From Plotosus lineatus (Eukaryota > Chordata > Actinopteri > Siluriformes > Plotosidae): DNA of 64,000 nt. Below, one piece after another: positions 34,246 to 46,779 of the stretch (position 1 is the stretch's first letter; the number at the start of each line of letters is the position of its first letter). The notes beneath the pieces are model-generated. The model had not been told where the DNA came from. It searched no databases and was given only the letters and a program-made list of their open reading frames with translations. Location of the stretch: contig CM045745.1 in assembly GCA_024760905.1 (NCBI GenBank), positions 19,816,282-19,880,281 of the forward strand, read 5' to 3'. The position numbers were made by a program, and so were the translations under genes.

Positions 34246-34916
34246 CCATATTTGACATAATAAGCGCCCTGTAAAATGAGGCGTTCACTGCCTGTAAAAG
34301 TGAATTTACACGTATTTCAAGACCCCCATGGTATAAAAAACAGGAAAATATTTTGCGATGTTCTCTTGGTAAATGTCCAACAACCGATGAACCATTAGAA
34401 AGTGCTACAGCAAGACTATCGGATGCAGCGATAAGCCAGATCTGGATCTATCAGAAAGTGATGATAAGTATTTTTCACCCAATTCTCCTGCTCACTAACT
34501 TCATAAATTTAAAGATGTTCCTGGCCATGTGCTTTTGTTTATGTTAGTGTTGATTGGTTCAACTTGCCATGTGCTAAAGTTGACATTGGTGCTGATAGGC
34601 TCATTTTACTTTGGAAAATGTTTAAAGGAAATGTTTAAAGGAAAAGCACCGGGAGGGAAAATTAAGATAAGGAAAATCTTTTTTTTTTTTAATTTATGCT
34701 GTTTTCTGTTTATTTTCAGCTTTCATGTAAGTAGCTTGATTGATACCACAAAATGAATAACACAAATACCAATAAAACTCTTTATTGTTCTGTTATTATT
34801 CATGCCTTCCACCTTGATGGTAACAAGCACATACAGTTCCACTCAATTGTTAACATTTGAATACCCCCCCCCCCCCCCCTTAAGAGCCCTGGGCGCTTAC
34901 CACATCAAATACGGTA
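34246..34916 (+). mobile_element. inverted-repeat DNA element in rell1 intron
   Basis: Left end ACCATATTTGACATAATAAG-CGCCC and right end GGGCGCTTACCACATCAAAT-ACGGT are inverted and imperfect. Related motifs (cgacataataagcg) also occur at 34027. No transposase recognised. Confidence 0.5.
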
Positions 34917-34994
34917 GTTGTACAAAAAGCATCATGCCTCAAAGGGTTCAGTGAATCCAAACACTTTCCAAAATTAGGGAATAAGAAGACACCT

Positions 34995-35225
34995 TGGAAA
35001 TTGTTTTTTTTCTGGGTGCTCAGGTTTCCTCCACAACCCAAAAACATGCAGCTTAGATTGAATGGCTAGTCTAAATTGGCTGTGAATGATTGTTTGTGTT
35101 AACCCTGCAGTTGACTGGAACTCTCTCCAGGGTGTACTCTTCCTTTTCCCCAAAGTTAGAATGGATTGGGCCCAGCTCACCCCAAGACCCTGGTGGAAAA
35201 GCGGTAGAGGTAATGGATGGAAATT
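34995..35225 (+). repeat. SINE family 2 fragment (3' half)
   Basis: Contains tttcctccacaacccaaaaa, ccagggtgtactcttccttt and a degenerate tail. A reverse piece of the same tail is at about 35358-35402. Confidence 0.55.
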
Positions 35226-36291
35226 TGGATAATTTTCTGGAGAAGTGCCAGTAATGCTGTATTAATGGCAGGGATCTGTTGTTTCATTTCACAAAAAATC
35301 CATTGAAAAGATAAAAATAGACTCATGGTCTACTTTCAAGTGTAAAGTTGCCCAACTGCTTAATCCTATTTGGGTTGCAGGGAGGCTGGAGCCTATCTCG
35401 GCGAACGGTAACTGTTGATCAGTCCTGCACATCGACAAATTTTAGCTCATTTCTTCAAGCAAAACAGCTTCAACTGTGGGCTGTTGATGGGTTTCCCCAC
35501 ATGAACTGCTTGCATCGGGTCCTTCCACAACATTACAATTGGATTAAGGTCAAGAAACATTAACTTTATTCTTTAATGTAAGGGTTTACAAGTATTCGAG
35601 TACTGTACTACTGTAGGTAACTCCGCCATGGCCGGTCCCAAGCCCGGATGAGAAAGGAGGAGGGTTAGGCGAAGGGCCAGCACCCCATCCCTGTAAAAAA
35701 AAAAAGAAGCTACAAAAACGCCAACAAGAAATCCAAATCTAATAACACTCCTGGGAGAGGATGGACTTCCAGTTGGAGGACCTATGATGCTGAGTGGTGA
35801 AAGCCAAAGCCATCTGGAAGCCATTCAGCCGACCTCCATCCTCGCAACCAGAAACACCACCACCATTGGTACATGAAATGTACAGACCATGTACGAAGTA
35901 GGGAAAACGGCACAGGTGACTGCAGAGATGAGGAATTACAGCCTCACTATCTTTGGGATCTGCGAGTCCCGATGGACAGGCAGTGGCAAGAGGAGACTCG
36001 ACTCAGGAGAAACCTTGCTGCTTTCCGGTCTATGAGGGAGAGGATGCGCCACACACCCAGGGAGTGGCACTGATGTTCTCCAAAACAGCAGAGAGAGCCC
36101 TCATTGGATGGGAAGCCCATGGGCCACACATCTTAACAGTATCCTTCAGGACCAAGAAGAAATGACTCAACATAAACATCATTCAGTGCTACGCCCCTAC
36201 CAACGAAGGCGGTTATGTAGATAAGGAGGAATTCTACAACAAACTCCAGACCATCATTGAGACCTGCCCAACCAGAGACCTCAACATCATT

Positions 36292-36837
36292 ATGGGAGAC
36301 ATGAACACCAAGGTGGGCAGTGACAATCAGGGCTATGCAGAAGTCATGGGTCAACAAGGACTGGACAAGATGAACGACAATGGGGAGTGGTTTGCAGACT
36401 TTTGTGCATTAAATAACTTCATCATTGGTGGAACTCTCTTCCCCCATAAGTGCATCCACAAGGCAACCTGGGTCTCTCCGGACCACAACAACGAACATCA
36501 GATTGATCATGTGAGCATCGCCAGAAAGTTCCACCAGTCGTTAAAAGACATGCGAGTCAAGAGGGGGGCAGACATCGCTTTCGACCACCACCTACTGGTG
36601 GCTCGACTCAAGCTCAAGCTGAAGAGGAACTGGAGTGAGAGAACAGGAATACGCCAGCCCTTGAACATGGGACTCCTAAAGGATTCAGGGAAGCTGGAGG
36701 AATACAGACTGGCCCTCACAAATAGGTTCCAAGTCCTCCACAAGCTGCTTGAAGAAGAAATTGTAGATGGGAAATGGAAGGTGGTGAGAGTCAGTGACAT
36801 CAACTTGCCAAGAGGTACTGGGCTACAAGACTCATAG
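36292..36837 (+). pseudogene. LINE endonuclease C-terminal and linker frame
   Basis: The longest open piece of the LINE. GDMN and the DHHLLVA motif are the last catalytic elements of the APE-type nuclease (metal-binding Asp/Asn and terminal His). It follows a frame break at about 36165. Confidence 0.8.
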
Positions 36838-37369
36838 CCACAAGGAATGGATAACAGAAAAAGAATCTTTGAAAAAGATTTTGGATAGAAAGGAAAAGAA
36901 GGCAGCACTTAACACCAGCTGCACAAGAACAGAGAATGCCAACGCACAGGAGTCCTACGCAACCGCCGCCAGAGCTGCAAAAAACATAAAAGCAGACAAG
37001 AGGAAGTATGTGGAGGCACTTCCCACAGAGGCATAGAAAGCTGCACGATACAGAAACAAGAAGGACCTCTACACCATCACCAGGAAGCTCAGCGGGAAGT
37101 TCCCCAAGCTCTAAAGGCCAGTAAAAGGAAGAGACGAGAAAGTCATACCAAGTGACACAGGACAAAAGAACAGATGGAGAGAACACTTTGAAGAGATCCT
37201 TAATCAACCAGCCCTACAAGACCCACCAGACATCCCAGAAGCTGACAACGACCTACCAATTGACTGTAATCCACCCAGGAAGGAGGAAATCATAAAAGCT
37301 CTCAGACAGCTGAAGGCAGGCAAGGCTCCTGGACCAGACAACATCCTGGCAGAGGCACTGAAGGCAGAC

Positions 37370-38378
37370 ATGGACATCACTGCTAATGTGCTCCACTCCC
37401 TCTTTGAGAAGATCTGGGAGGAACAAGTGCCATCAGAGTGGATGAAGGGATACCTCATCAAACTGCCAAAGAAAGGAGATCTCAGTAACTGTGCAAACTA
37501 CAGAGGGATCACCCTATTGTCAGTTCCTGAAAAGGCCTTTAGCAGGATCCTACTAAACAGGATGAAAGACATCGTCGACCCACAGCTTAGAGACCAGCAG
37601 GCAGGCTTCCAAAAAGACCACTCATGCATAGACCAGATCACAACGCTACGCATCATCCTGGAGCAGTCCCTGGAGTGGAATACCTCTTGCTATGTCAATT
37701 TCCTCGACTATGAGAAAGCCTTTGACAGTGTGGCCCGATGTGACCCGATGGAAACTGCTAAGACACCACGGAGTACCAGCGAAACTCACCAACATCATCA
37801 GGAACTAGTACGAGGGACTCACCTGCAGGGTAGTCCATGGAAGCCAGGTCTCTGATACTTTCCAAGTTCGAACAGGGGTCAGACAGGGATGCTTGCTGTC
37901 CCCTTTTCTATTCCTGCTCACCATTGATTGGATTATGAAGTATCCACATCACAGAGACGGAATGGCATACAATGGACTCTCTTCACAACTGGATGATCTG
38001 GACTTTGCTGATGACCTGGCACTGCACTCACATGCTCAACATCAGATGCAAGAAAAAAACAAGCATTGTGGCAGAGATCTCATCCCAGCAAGGTCTGAGC
38101 ATCCACTGAGGGAAAAGCAAGGTCCTGAAAGTCAACACCACCAATGCATCCCCTATGGAGATGAGGCATTGGAGGAGGTGGACAACACCTACCTTGGCAG
38201 CATCGCCAACTCCAAGGGAGGGACAGACCCAGATGTAAAGGCCAGAATAAACAAGGCCAGGATAGCCTTTTTACAGCTCAAGAACATCTGGGCTTCAAGA
38301 GACCTATCAGCCAACACCAAGATAAGGCTCTTCAACACCAACAAGAAGTCTGTCCTACTATATGAAGCTGAAACATGA
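37370..38378 (+). pseudogene. LINE reverse transcriptase, broken
   Basis: Two adjacent frames, separated by a shift near 37740-37890, carry RT fingers and palm motifs. The catalytic FADD box (LDFADDLALHSH) is intact at about 38000. The first catalytic Asp is in NFLDYEKAFDS. Stops at 37855 and 38378 end the frames. Confidence 0.85.
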
Positions 38379-38564
38379 CAAACTATCGCCACTACTACAA
38401 AAAAGATCCAGACCTTCATCAATGGCTGCCTGAGACGGATCCTCCAGATGAGATGACCTTACAGGATCAGCAACAGGGAACTGTGGGAACAAACAAGGCA
38501 AAAGCCAGTTGAAGCTGAGATCAAACAACATTGCTGGGAAAAAGTGGAGCCTCTTTTTTTCTAA

Positions 38565-39930
38565 CCCAACCAGTCATGGTTAAGTGTAACAAAAACTAAT
38601 TATAAAATGTTTTTTTAATGGTTTATTCTTCCAATTTCTCATATGATAATAATGAAGCCACTTGCTCCAAGTGACTGACAAACTGTCATTGTCTTGGTGT
38701 GATTCAAACACTATCCACAATTAATTCAGAAATAGTAGACCAATCAGATCATTCCACTGCCAGGTACAGTAGCATTTACTAAATAGATATAAATAGAATG
38801 GATAATTATATTAATTTAAATATGTTTGTCAAATCCAAAGCTAGGATGTGGTGTGTTGTGGAATTTGGTGCTAAGTCGAAGGAGTAGTCATGCTGTTTTC
38901 TTCAACATTCAGCTAAGACTGAACACGGAAGGTGTAATACAGTCAAATGTATATTTTCTCAACTATATTTAGAGCTATTTAACTCCTCTGATTTAGCAGA
39001 TCAGGTTGTACTGGCTATTGTTGGTGACATGCCTTTTACTGAAGTGGCTTCATGAAAATTCAAATACATAAGTCTATATACAAGTCTCACAAACACATTT
39101 CATCATTTTTTTTCTTAATGAGCCCTATTTACTTCTCTGTATGGCTTTGCTTGTGGAAACATATATTGAGGCATCTAATCTAAATTTTCAAGTTAAATAA
39201 AGCAATATCTAAATCATGTCATTCGAAAGTCAAAAGCATCAAAATGATGAACAGATTTTAATGGCCTAGCTTTATGTACATTAGAATTAGCAGGCTTTAA
39301 TCTGCTGAACAATTTAAAGATGTACAAAACACAAAGGTATTTTGAAAAAAAAAACATCATTTTGGGATATGAATGTGGAACATATTGAAATTTGTTCAGT
39401 CTACTAGAAAATTTTGTAGCATGTACAAAACTCTAAATCCCATGTCTAAAGTGATAGATTTAGATTCATCTTTGTATGGACCCCGAAACTCACAAAAACT
39501 AGTGTACCATTAGCAAAGCTGTACTGATATCACTGCTACAAGTTAGTCTTCTTGATAAAGTGCTGTGTGTAAGTCGTGACATGTTCTACTCAACAAACCA
39601 GGCCTTTCTGAATCACCTTGAGTTTGTCATGTAGAATTGCATAGAATTTCCCAAGGGTTGAGCCAAGTGTACACATTGGTTGTTAAAAAATGGAAAGTAA
39701 AACATTTTAAATGTGATGGAAACTAAATAACAGATCTGTTTTTGAAACTTTGAGCCATGCACAGTTTGGTGTCAGCTTATTACCTGAGGTTTCAGTATCA
39801 GAAAGGTGAAAGGGTTCTTGTGCCAGCTCTACTTTTGATAACAGATTTACCTTATCTTAAACCCGTAGGGCATGACTTTCCACTTCCCTTTTAAAATTTC
39901 AACACACACTCACTTTATCTTTCAAATGAT
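38565..39930. other. quiet intronic stretch of rell1
   Basis: AT-rich, no repeat or frame recognised. This is the longest unannotated part of the rell1 intron. Confidence 0.6.
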
Positions 39931-39937
39931 CATATAC

Positions 39938-40100
39938 AGTGGTGCCTTGACTTACGAGTGTCTTTTATAACAAATTTTCCATGAAACAGGCTTCGATCCC
40001 ACTAAAAATCTGCCCCATCCAATGAGCAAAATTTTGATTTATGAGCTCTGCTGGGGAAATGGCTTTTCTGGCCGATCAGCCTGGTATTCGTCTGCGTGTA
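39938..40100 (+). mobile_element. terminal piece of a MITE (ACAGTGGTGCCTTGACTTAC)
   Basis: The left end of a widespread vertebrate MITE type. It resembles the inverse of the right end at 4265-4285 (gtaaggtgaggtaccactgt). No partner end found nearby. Confidence 0.45.
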
Positions 40101-40269
40101 TTCCTCTGCGCTCCAAGAACGCCTTGTGCAGTGCTTTTCAATTATTTTCTGTGATGCCCCCTATAGGAAGGGGGAAAAAAACATTTCACAGCCCCCCCAC
40201 CAGCGACTATAAATAATGTTTACTGCACTTCATATCGTTTGCTCGGTGCTTTTCCCCTGCACCATAGGG

Positions 40270-41405
40270 CAGTGTTTTTTAACCACTGTGCCGTGGCACA
40301 CTAGTGTGCGGTGAGATATTGTCTGGTTTGCCATAGGAAATTATCAAATGTCACTTAAATGGTCTAAAAAAAATTTTTGAAAGGAAATTAATTATTATCC
40401 TCAAATAATGTGCCGTTGTCCAGTGTCTGTTCTGTCTGGTGATCTGCAGAGTAACCATGTAATACTCTTCTCTATGAGTAGGTGGCAGCAGGTCACTAAT
40501 TGCTTTGTACTTTGAGACAAGAGAATTAGTGATGCATGGATGAGGCATTGTGGCTCATGAAACTATATTGTGACAGTGATGGAGAAGTATTTGAAAAGGA
40601 AAGATTCTTATTCTAGTTCATCATCTGATTGAACTGAACACACGAATACAAGGCCAAAATGAAAACCTGCTTACAGGTACAGATAAAATAAACCGATTTC
40701 GTTCAAAGGTACAACTCTGGCAATAACGTGGAAAGTGGCAATCTTGAAATGTTCACACTCACCAAGCAATGGCAAGATTGCCCTGCATTGTGTAAGATAA
40801 TAGTTAAACATTTAAAAGCTCTTGAGGAGAAGATGTCATTTTATTTTCAGCCTTCACTGAAGGCCTTGACTGGGTTACTGACCCATATAGCTCAGCATCA
40901 GTTGGTGGAGGAACTAACTGAGCTGAGACAAAATCCTGGTTTAAAGCTAAGTGTTGCCGACCTTTGGGCAGTTTTTGGTTGGCTACTGCCAAGTTGTTCC
41001 CCATTCTGGCAAACAAAGCTATTTTGAGATTGCTCCCAGTTTCCACGACATATCTGTGTGAGGTGAGCTTTTCAAGCCTCACTGCTATAAAAACTAAAAT
41101 CAGAGAGACCGAGAGCCATTGAAGAAGAACTTCATGCGTGTCGTGCTTTGATTCCTGCCAGGATATCAGCACTATGTTCATCCAAACGGGAGCTGGGTTC
41201 ACACTGAGCGAGTAGAAATATGAAGGATTTTAAAATACTTTTTTTGTGTTTATTTAATTCCTATCCCAGACACTATGATGAATGTCTTTATATCGTCAAA
41301 AGAGGCTACAAAGGTTAATTTTTTAACATTTCCTTCTGGTGGTGTGCCTTGTGATTTTTCCAATGAAAAAATATGCCTTTGCTCAAGAAAAGTTGAAAAA
41401 CACTG
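40270..41405 (+). mobile_element. hAT transposon with perfect 8-bp target duplication
   Basis: Ends CAGTGTTTTTTAACCACTGT and AGTTGAAAAACACTG are inverted. The target duplication ccataggg is identical on both sides (40262-40269 and 41406-41413). It contains a broken hAT transposase. Confidence 0.93.
40728..41212 (+). pseudogene. hAT transposase C-terminal pseudogene (ZBED5-like)
   Basis: 40728-41027 reads FTLTKQWQDCPALCKIIVKH ... [20 protein letters not shown], then stops. Matching hAT dimerisation-region text continues in broken frames (EEELHACRALIPARISAL then CSSK near 41115-41190). The first part of the transposase is missing. Confidence 0.75.
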
Positions 41406-41817
41406 CCATAGGGAACACCTAGTGTAATTGGCGCATATTCTACAGTCGGCAGCAGTGGCGCTCTTACTGTGTTCCCTACACCATAGGGAACACAGTGAGA
41501 TCACCACTGCAACCTACTGTAGAGGATGTGCAATTTCACTTTATTAAATACTTAGTCCAGTATCACACCGGGTCCGACCCACTATCTGAAAAGGGCCCGA
41601 CAAGGGTCCTTTAGTTGCTGGCATTCTTAGCGTGCACACGCACAAAATTCTCTTTCTCCTCCTCCTTTCTCTGTTACGCACCACCTAATGCTTGCCCACA
41701 TGACATCTTCGCGCCCACGTGACATCTTGTCGATGTGTCTTTGCCACAGTCGATGACCTGAAGGGTTAGTTGACTTATTCTTGGTTTATTATTAATTATT
41801 ATTATTAATGTTAATGT

Positions 41818-41819
41818 AC

Positions 41820-41870
<51 letters not shown>

Positions 41871-41893
41871 TTATTAGTAGTAATAGTAGTAAT
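41818..41893 (+). repeat. TTA microsatellite
   Basis: (TTA)n of about 55 bases followed by TAG-rich variants. Confidence 0.9.
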
Positions 41894-41924
41894 AAATATT
41901 TATTGTTTTTACATGTACAAGCAA

Positions 41925-42841
<917 letters not shown>

Positions 42842-42996
42842 CAGAGAATTTTCTGAGTAGATCCTTCCGTAAGAGAGTGCTCAATACTTCTAGATTCTTC
42901 TGTAATCACCTGAAGAGAGAGGATGGTTTCACCACCCCTCGAAACAGATCTGTAGTGATAAATGGAGTTTCAATAGAAAGTCTTTGTCCTGTCTTT

Positions 42997-43002
<6 letters not shown>

Positions 43003-43082
<80 letters not shown>

Positions 43083-43132
43083 TTTATGTATGTATGTATG
43101 TATGTATGTATGTATGTATGTATGTATGTACA
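43003..43132 (+). repeat. AT and ATGT repeat next to rell1 exon
   Basis: About 80 bases of AT followed by (ATGT)n, ending some 20 bases before the acceptor at 43153. Confidence 0.95.
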
Positions 43133-43153
43133 TATTTTTCTTTGTCTTTGCAG

Positions 43154-43228
43154 ATATGAGTGACACCTACAGTGAGAGCAGCATGGATACCGTGTCCCAG
43201 ATCGTCCATTCCATCATGTCAAACAAAG
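43154..43228 (+). CDS. rell1: rell1 exon: [20 protein letters not shown]
   Basis: Encodes [20 protein letters not shown] then IMSNK, equivalent to the family block with DTV-x-QIVH-x-IM just after the membrane. The acceptor (ttgtctttgcag) is only about 20 bases past a long AT/ATGT repeat. Phase 1 on both sides agrees with neighbouring exons. A long open frame reads through the repeat into this exon, but the repeat part is not coding. Confidence 0.88.
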
Positions 43229-43530
43229 GTAGGGAATTAAGGCAGGAACATGCCACTGAATCAGTCTGTTGTGCTACAGCCAGTAGAATGAGAGAGGAAA
43301 AGTGTGAATTGCGTGTTGAGTATAGTACATGGATTAATGAAGAGATAAAATGATATCCAGGAGTAAATTTAATACATAAAGAATAGATATGGCACCGTGC
43401 AAGAACCAGACAACCCACAAAATGTTCATTTTGAGAAAAAAAAAAAAAAAAGCTAATTATAATACTCCGTTTTATTTAAATAATCTACTACCGTTGGTAA
43501 AGGTCATCTTTCTATGAGATGAACTTCTTT

Positions 43531-43894
43531 TCCTATCGGCTGTTCCCTTTCAGGGGTTGCCACAGCGAATCATCTGCCTCCATCTTCATGGAAGTCATAT
43601 TAATGATTCTCACATTTGATTTGATATGGGTTTTTACGTCAGATGCCCTTCCTGACACAACCCTTTAGCAAGGGACAGAAACACGCTGACGGCTTTGCGG
43701 CTACTCTTTACGAAAGTCAGCAATGGTTCTTTTACATGAACCTCTCACCATAGACAGTGAGAGACATGGCCGGCCTCTGATAACCCAGTTAGGTGCACTG
43801 GGGGGACAGTGACAACCCGTGGAGAGTGGGACTCGAACCCCCAACCTTAGGATCAGTGATCCACACCTTTTACCACCAAGCCACCACTGCCCTT
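43531..43894 (-). repeat. SINE family 1, copy i (type I tail)
   Basis: Complete reverse-strand copy. The head at 43815-43893 is degenerate. The tail matches the LINE 3' end at 44565-44600. Confidence 0.88.
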
Positions 43895-44303
43895 TAAAAA
43901 CTAAAATATTCCTTTGAGAGGCTTTGAAGTAGAGCACGATCGTCATGGAATATGTCTGGAAAATGTTTTGATAACATCTTCTTATCAGGCCATTTCTTGC
44001 CAATATTTTTGTTTTATTTGCATATTTTGTATTACTACACTCGTATTTTGTATTACTACACTTGTCTGCCATCTTGTGGTGAAAGTAATGAATGGGAGAA
44101 TAGAATAAAAATAAACTGGAAATGGTAAATATTGATTTATAATGTTATTTTTGATTACAAGCTGGAACTGGATGGCTATATTTTTGCCCCATTCCTGGTA
44201 CACTAGTGGTAAATGGTCAAGGTTGTTCTCCGGCTACTGGAAAGTAATGCACGTTTCATTGTGTTGGGAGCAATCATCAGTGTTTTTGTGATTCTATTGT
44301 CTT

Positions 44304-44615
44304 ATGAGGAATGAGCACATCAGAGGGACAGCACATGTAAGACGTTTTGGAGACAAAGTCAGAGAGGCTAGATTGAGATGGTTTGGACATGTACAGAGGA
44401 GGGATAGTGAGTATATTGGTAATAGGATGCTGAGGCTGGAACTACCAGGCAAAAGGCCTAGAGGAAGACCAAAGAGACGATTCATGGATGAGGTGAAGGA
44501 GGACATGAAGTTCGTTGGTGTAAGAGAAGAAGATGCAAAGGATAGGGTGAGATGGAGGCAGATGTGCGACCCCTGAAGGGAAAAGCCGAAAGGAAAAGAA
44601 GAAGAAGAAGATTGT
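44304..44615 (+). mobile_element. LINE RT C-terminus with 3' tail
   Basis: Frame 44304-44576 reads MRNEHIRGTAHVRRFGDKVR then EARLRWFGHVQRRDSEYIGN, LELPGKRPRGRPKRRFMDEV and DRVRWRQMCDP. The 3' end reads gacccctgaagggaaaagcc, gaaaggaaaagaag. This tail is the one carried by type I SINEs. Confidence 0.85.
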
Positions 44616-45009
44616 CTTTAAAGTCTTGGTTCATATGTTGCATTCAAAACTGAAGTTTTCGCGTATGACTGTGCACTCAGATGTCCTTTCGAGAGGTCTA
44701 AGTCATCTGTAAATCGTTGACATCATTGTATATAATAGTACGACTTTCTGTTCTTGATGTCCATTCAATATCAAAACACAAGAATGAGTCACGGTGTCCT
44801 TGACTATTCAAACCAGGAGAGAAAAGAAGGCTGTAAAAAAAAGGATGAGTCTCGAAAGTGAAGGAGAGAAGAGAGAATTAAAAAAAACACAACTATGAAT
44901 GAACTGTTTGTATATGATAAAGCATGCGAAGGGCCTCTGGAAGTGATTCATATTTTACTGTTCAAATATACATCCAACTATTATCTATGCTGCATAATAC
45001 TACAATGGT

Positions 45010-45320
45010 TGCAGAAAATCTGGAGCCTATCTCAGCCGACTCAGGCAAAAGGCTGGGTAAACAGTGAACAGCTCACCAATCCATTGTGGGGCTAACACAG
45101 AACTGTTTACAATCACACTGAGGGGAAATCTGGAGCAGATAGTGAGGTTAATGTGCATGTCTCTGGACTGTGGAAGGAAACCTGAGTACCCAGACGAAAC
45201 ACACTCAAGCACAGGGAGAAGATGAAAACTTCACAGAGGAGCACCCTCACCAAGCCAGGGACTTAAACACATTTGGATTGAGGCAGATATGCTGAACACT
45301 CTGCCAACATGGCGGCCAGT
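45010..45320 (-). repeat. SINE family 2, reverse copy
   Basis: The minus strand begins with a tRNA-like head (ending near ggcggcca at 45320 on plus) and runs to a tail ending tctggagcctatctcagccg on plus. Degenerate. Confidence 0.65.
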
Positions 45321-45403
45321 TGTCACATATCAGTTTTTAAATGTTAAATATTGTCTATTTCTCTGCAGTTTCAATAGTGTTCGTTCTGTCTCTCTCCCCT
45401 TAG

Positions 45404-45458
45404 CTAACACCGATGCCTTGAGGGCCATGGTTTCTGATAACAGCATAGACTCTGATGG
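45404..45458 (+). CDS. rell1: rell1 short exon: ANTDALRAMVSDNSIDSDG
   Basis: A 55-base exon encoding ANTDALRAMVSDNSIDSDG, matching the RELL1 block AN-x-D-x-L-x-AMV-x-DNS. The acceptor is a long pyrimidine tract ending ccttag; the donor is GATGG|gtaaga in phase 2. It lies about 190 bases before a LINE fragment with an (ATG)n tail. Confidence 0.9.
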
Positions 45459-45643
45459 GTAAGATACAGTATTTCTGACAAAACCTCTCAGCAGACTTGT
45501 ATTATGTGGCCAAAGGTTTGTGGACACCTAACCGTGACCCAGGTAGGGGTCTCCTCCAAACTCGAAAATTAGAAACGAACAATCATTCAGTCATTATTGA
45601 ATTTATTTTTGCTGGAACCTCACAATATCTTTTCACTGGATCT

Positions 45644-45644
<1 letters not shown>

Positions 45645-45700
<56 letters not shown>

Positions 45701-46040
45701 GTCTTCCGCTTCTTCCGGGGTTAGGTCGTGGGGGTAGCAACCTAAGCAAAGAGGCCCAGACGTCCCTCTCCCCAGCCACTTCCTCCTGCTCTTCCGGGGG
45801 CACACCAAGGTGTTCCCAGACAAGCCGAGAAACATAGTCCCGCCAGTGTGTTCTAGGTCGACCCCGGGGTCTCTTTTTGGCTGGACTTGCCCGAAACACC
45901 ACACCAGGGAGGCGTTCAGGAGGCATTCTAATCAGATGCCCGAGCCACCTCAACTGGCCCCTCTCAATGCAGAGGAGCAGCGGATCTACTCCGAGCTCTC
46001 CCGTAGAGCTTCTCACCTTTACTTTCGTGATCAAGTTTCA
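45645..46040 (-). mobile_element. LINE RT C-terminus with (ATG)n tail
   Basis: Minus-strand frame 46034-45696 reads RGQLRWLGHLIRMPPERLPG then SPAKKRPRGRPRTHWRDYVS and EEVAGERDVWASLLRLLPPR. Directly after the stop region lies an (ATG)n run of about 55 bases (45645-45702 as CAT on plus), a typical LINE 3' repeat. Confidence 0.85.
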
Positions 46041-46379
46041 CTGGATCTAATGGACCCAAATACAGTCTATTCAAGGATTACAGTTTATTCGTACACAAAA
46101 TGAAATGAGCTATATAATGACTTGACTTGCCAAGGTTAGAGTGCGAATGGCAATGATAGACTATCACTTGCACAATGTTCTCAAACTCACCGTGCAATAA
46201 TCATATCATCACATTTTCTTTGCCTGGTTTGTGACTTCATCGCAGAAATGTCAAACAAATCCAAAATTTCTGTTAATTTCCCAAAACAAAGCTCTGACGC
46301 GAACAGACTCTTCTCAAACAGTCCGCACATTGTGAAAAGGTCACTGTGTTGTTCGTTTGCTGGCGAATTTTGTCTGCGT

Positions 46380-46383
<4 letters not shown>

Positions 46384-46447
<64 letters not shown>
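46384..46447 (+). repeat. GT microsatellite
   Basis: About 64 bases of uninterrupted GT. Confidence 0.95.
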
Positions 46448-46452
<5 letters not shown>

Positions 46453-46779
46453 CAACAAGATGGAGACTTCCATGCGGAATGTTTGAGACTTGCTGGCATC
46501 CACCATATTCTATATATATTGTCATTTTTTTCATCTTAATAACATGCAAATGGTTTGAGAACAAAACACGGACAATATGTGACTGATCTACAACAGCAGG
46601 TTCACTTTTTTTCTCCTCAAACCATCTGCATATCAATCACAAATTACTTTTGTTATTATTGTTTTTTTTTTATTATGCTCACCCCCTTAGGAGCTTTCAG
46701 GTGAATGATTATTGCAGGAATTAATGGTTCGTCTGCCAGTAATTCTGTTTAGTCTAACCGATGCAGTTAGCCTTTTGTT

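Larger units (their letters stand above)
35610..38560 (+). mobile_element. LINE with endonuclease and RT regions, inactive
   Basis: A non-LTR retrotransposon in rell1 intron. The 5' part (35870-36170) has APE-type endonuclease text in shifting frames (TTTIGT, then GICESRWTGSG). 36292-36837 is open: MGDMNTKVGSDNQGYAEVMG, NNFIIGGTLFPHKCIHKATW, NEHQIDH and ADIAFDHHLLVARLKLKLK, which end the endonuclease. RT motifs follow at 37370-37855 (NYRGITLLSVPEKAF, QAGFQKDHSCIDQI, VNFLDYEKAFDSV) and 37893-38378 (LSPFLFLLTIDWIMK, LDFADDLAL). Several stops and shifts separate these frames. It breaks off at about 38560 before the RT C-terminus. The clade is not resolved. Confidence 0.88.

Noticed and set aside
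45620..45904. Poly-Asp frame on the minus strand
   Set aside because: The Asp run is the (ATG)n microsatellite tail of a LINE read in another frame.
46187..46636. 149-residue minus-strand frame containing a His/Thr repeat
   Set aside because: It spans a 64-base GT microsatellite and has no recognisable domain outside it.
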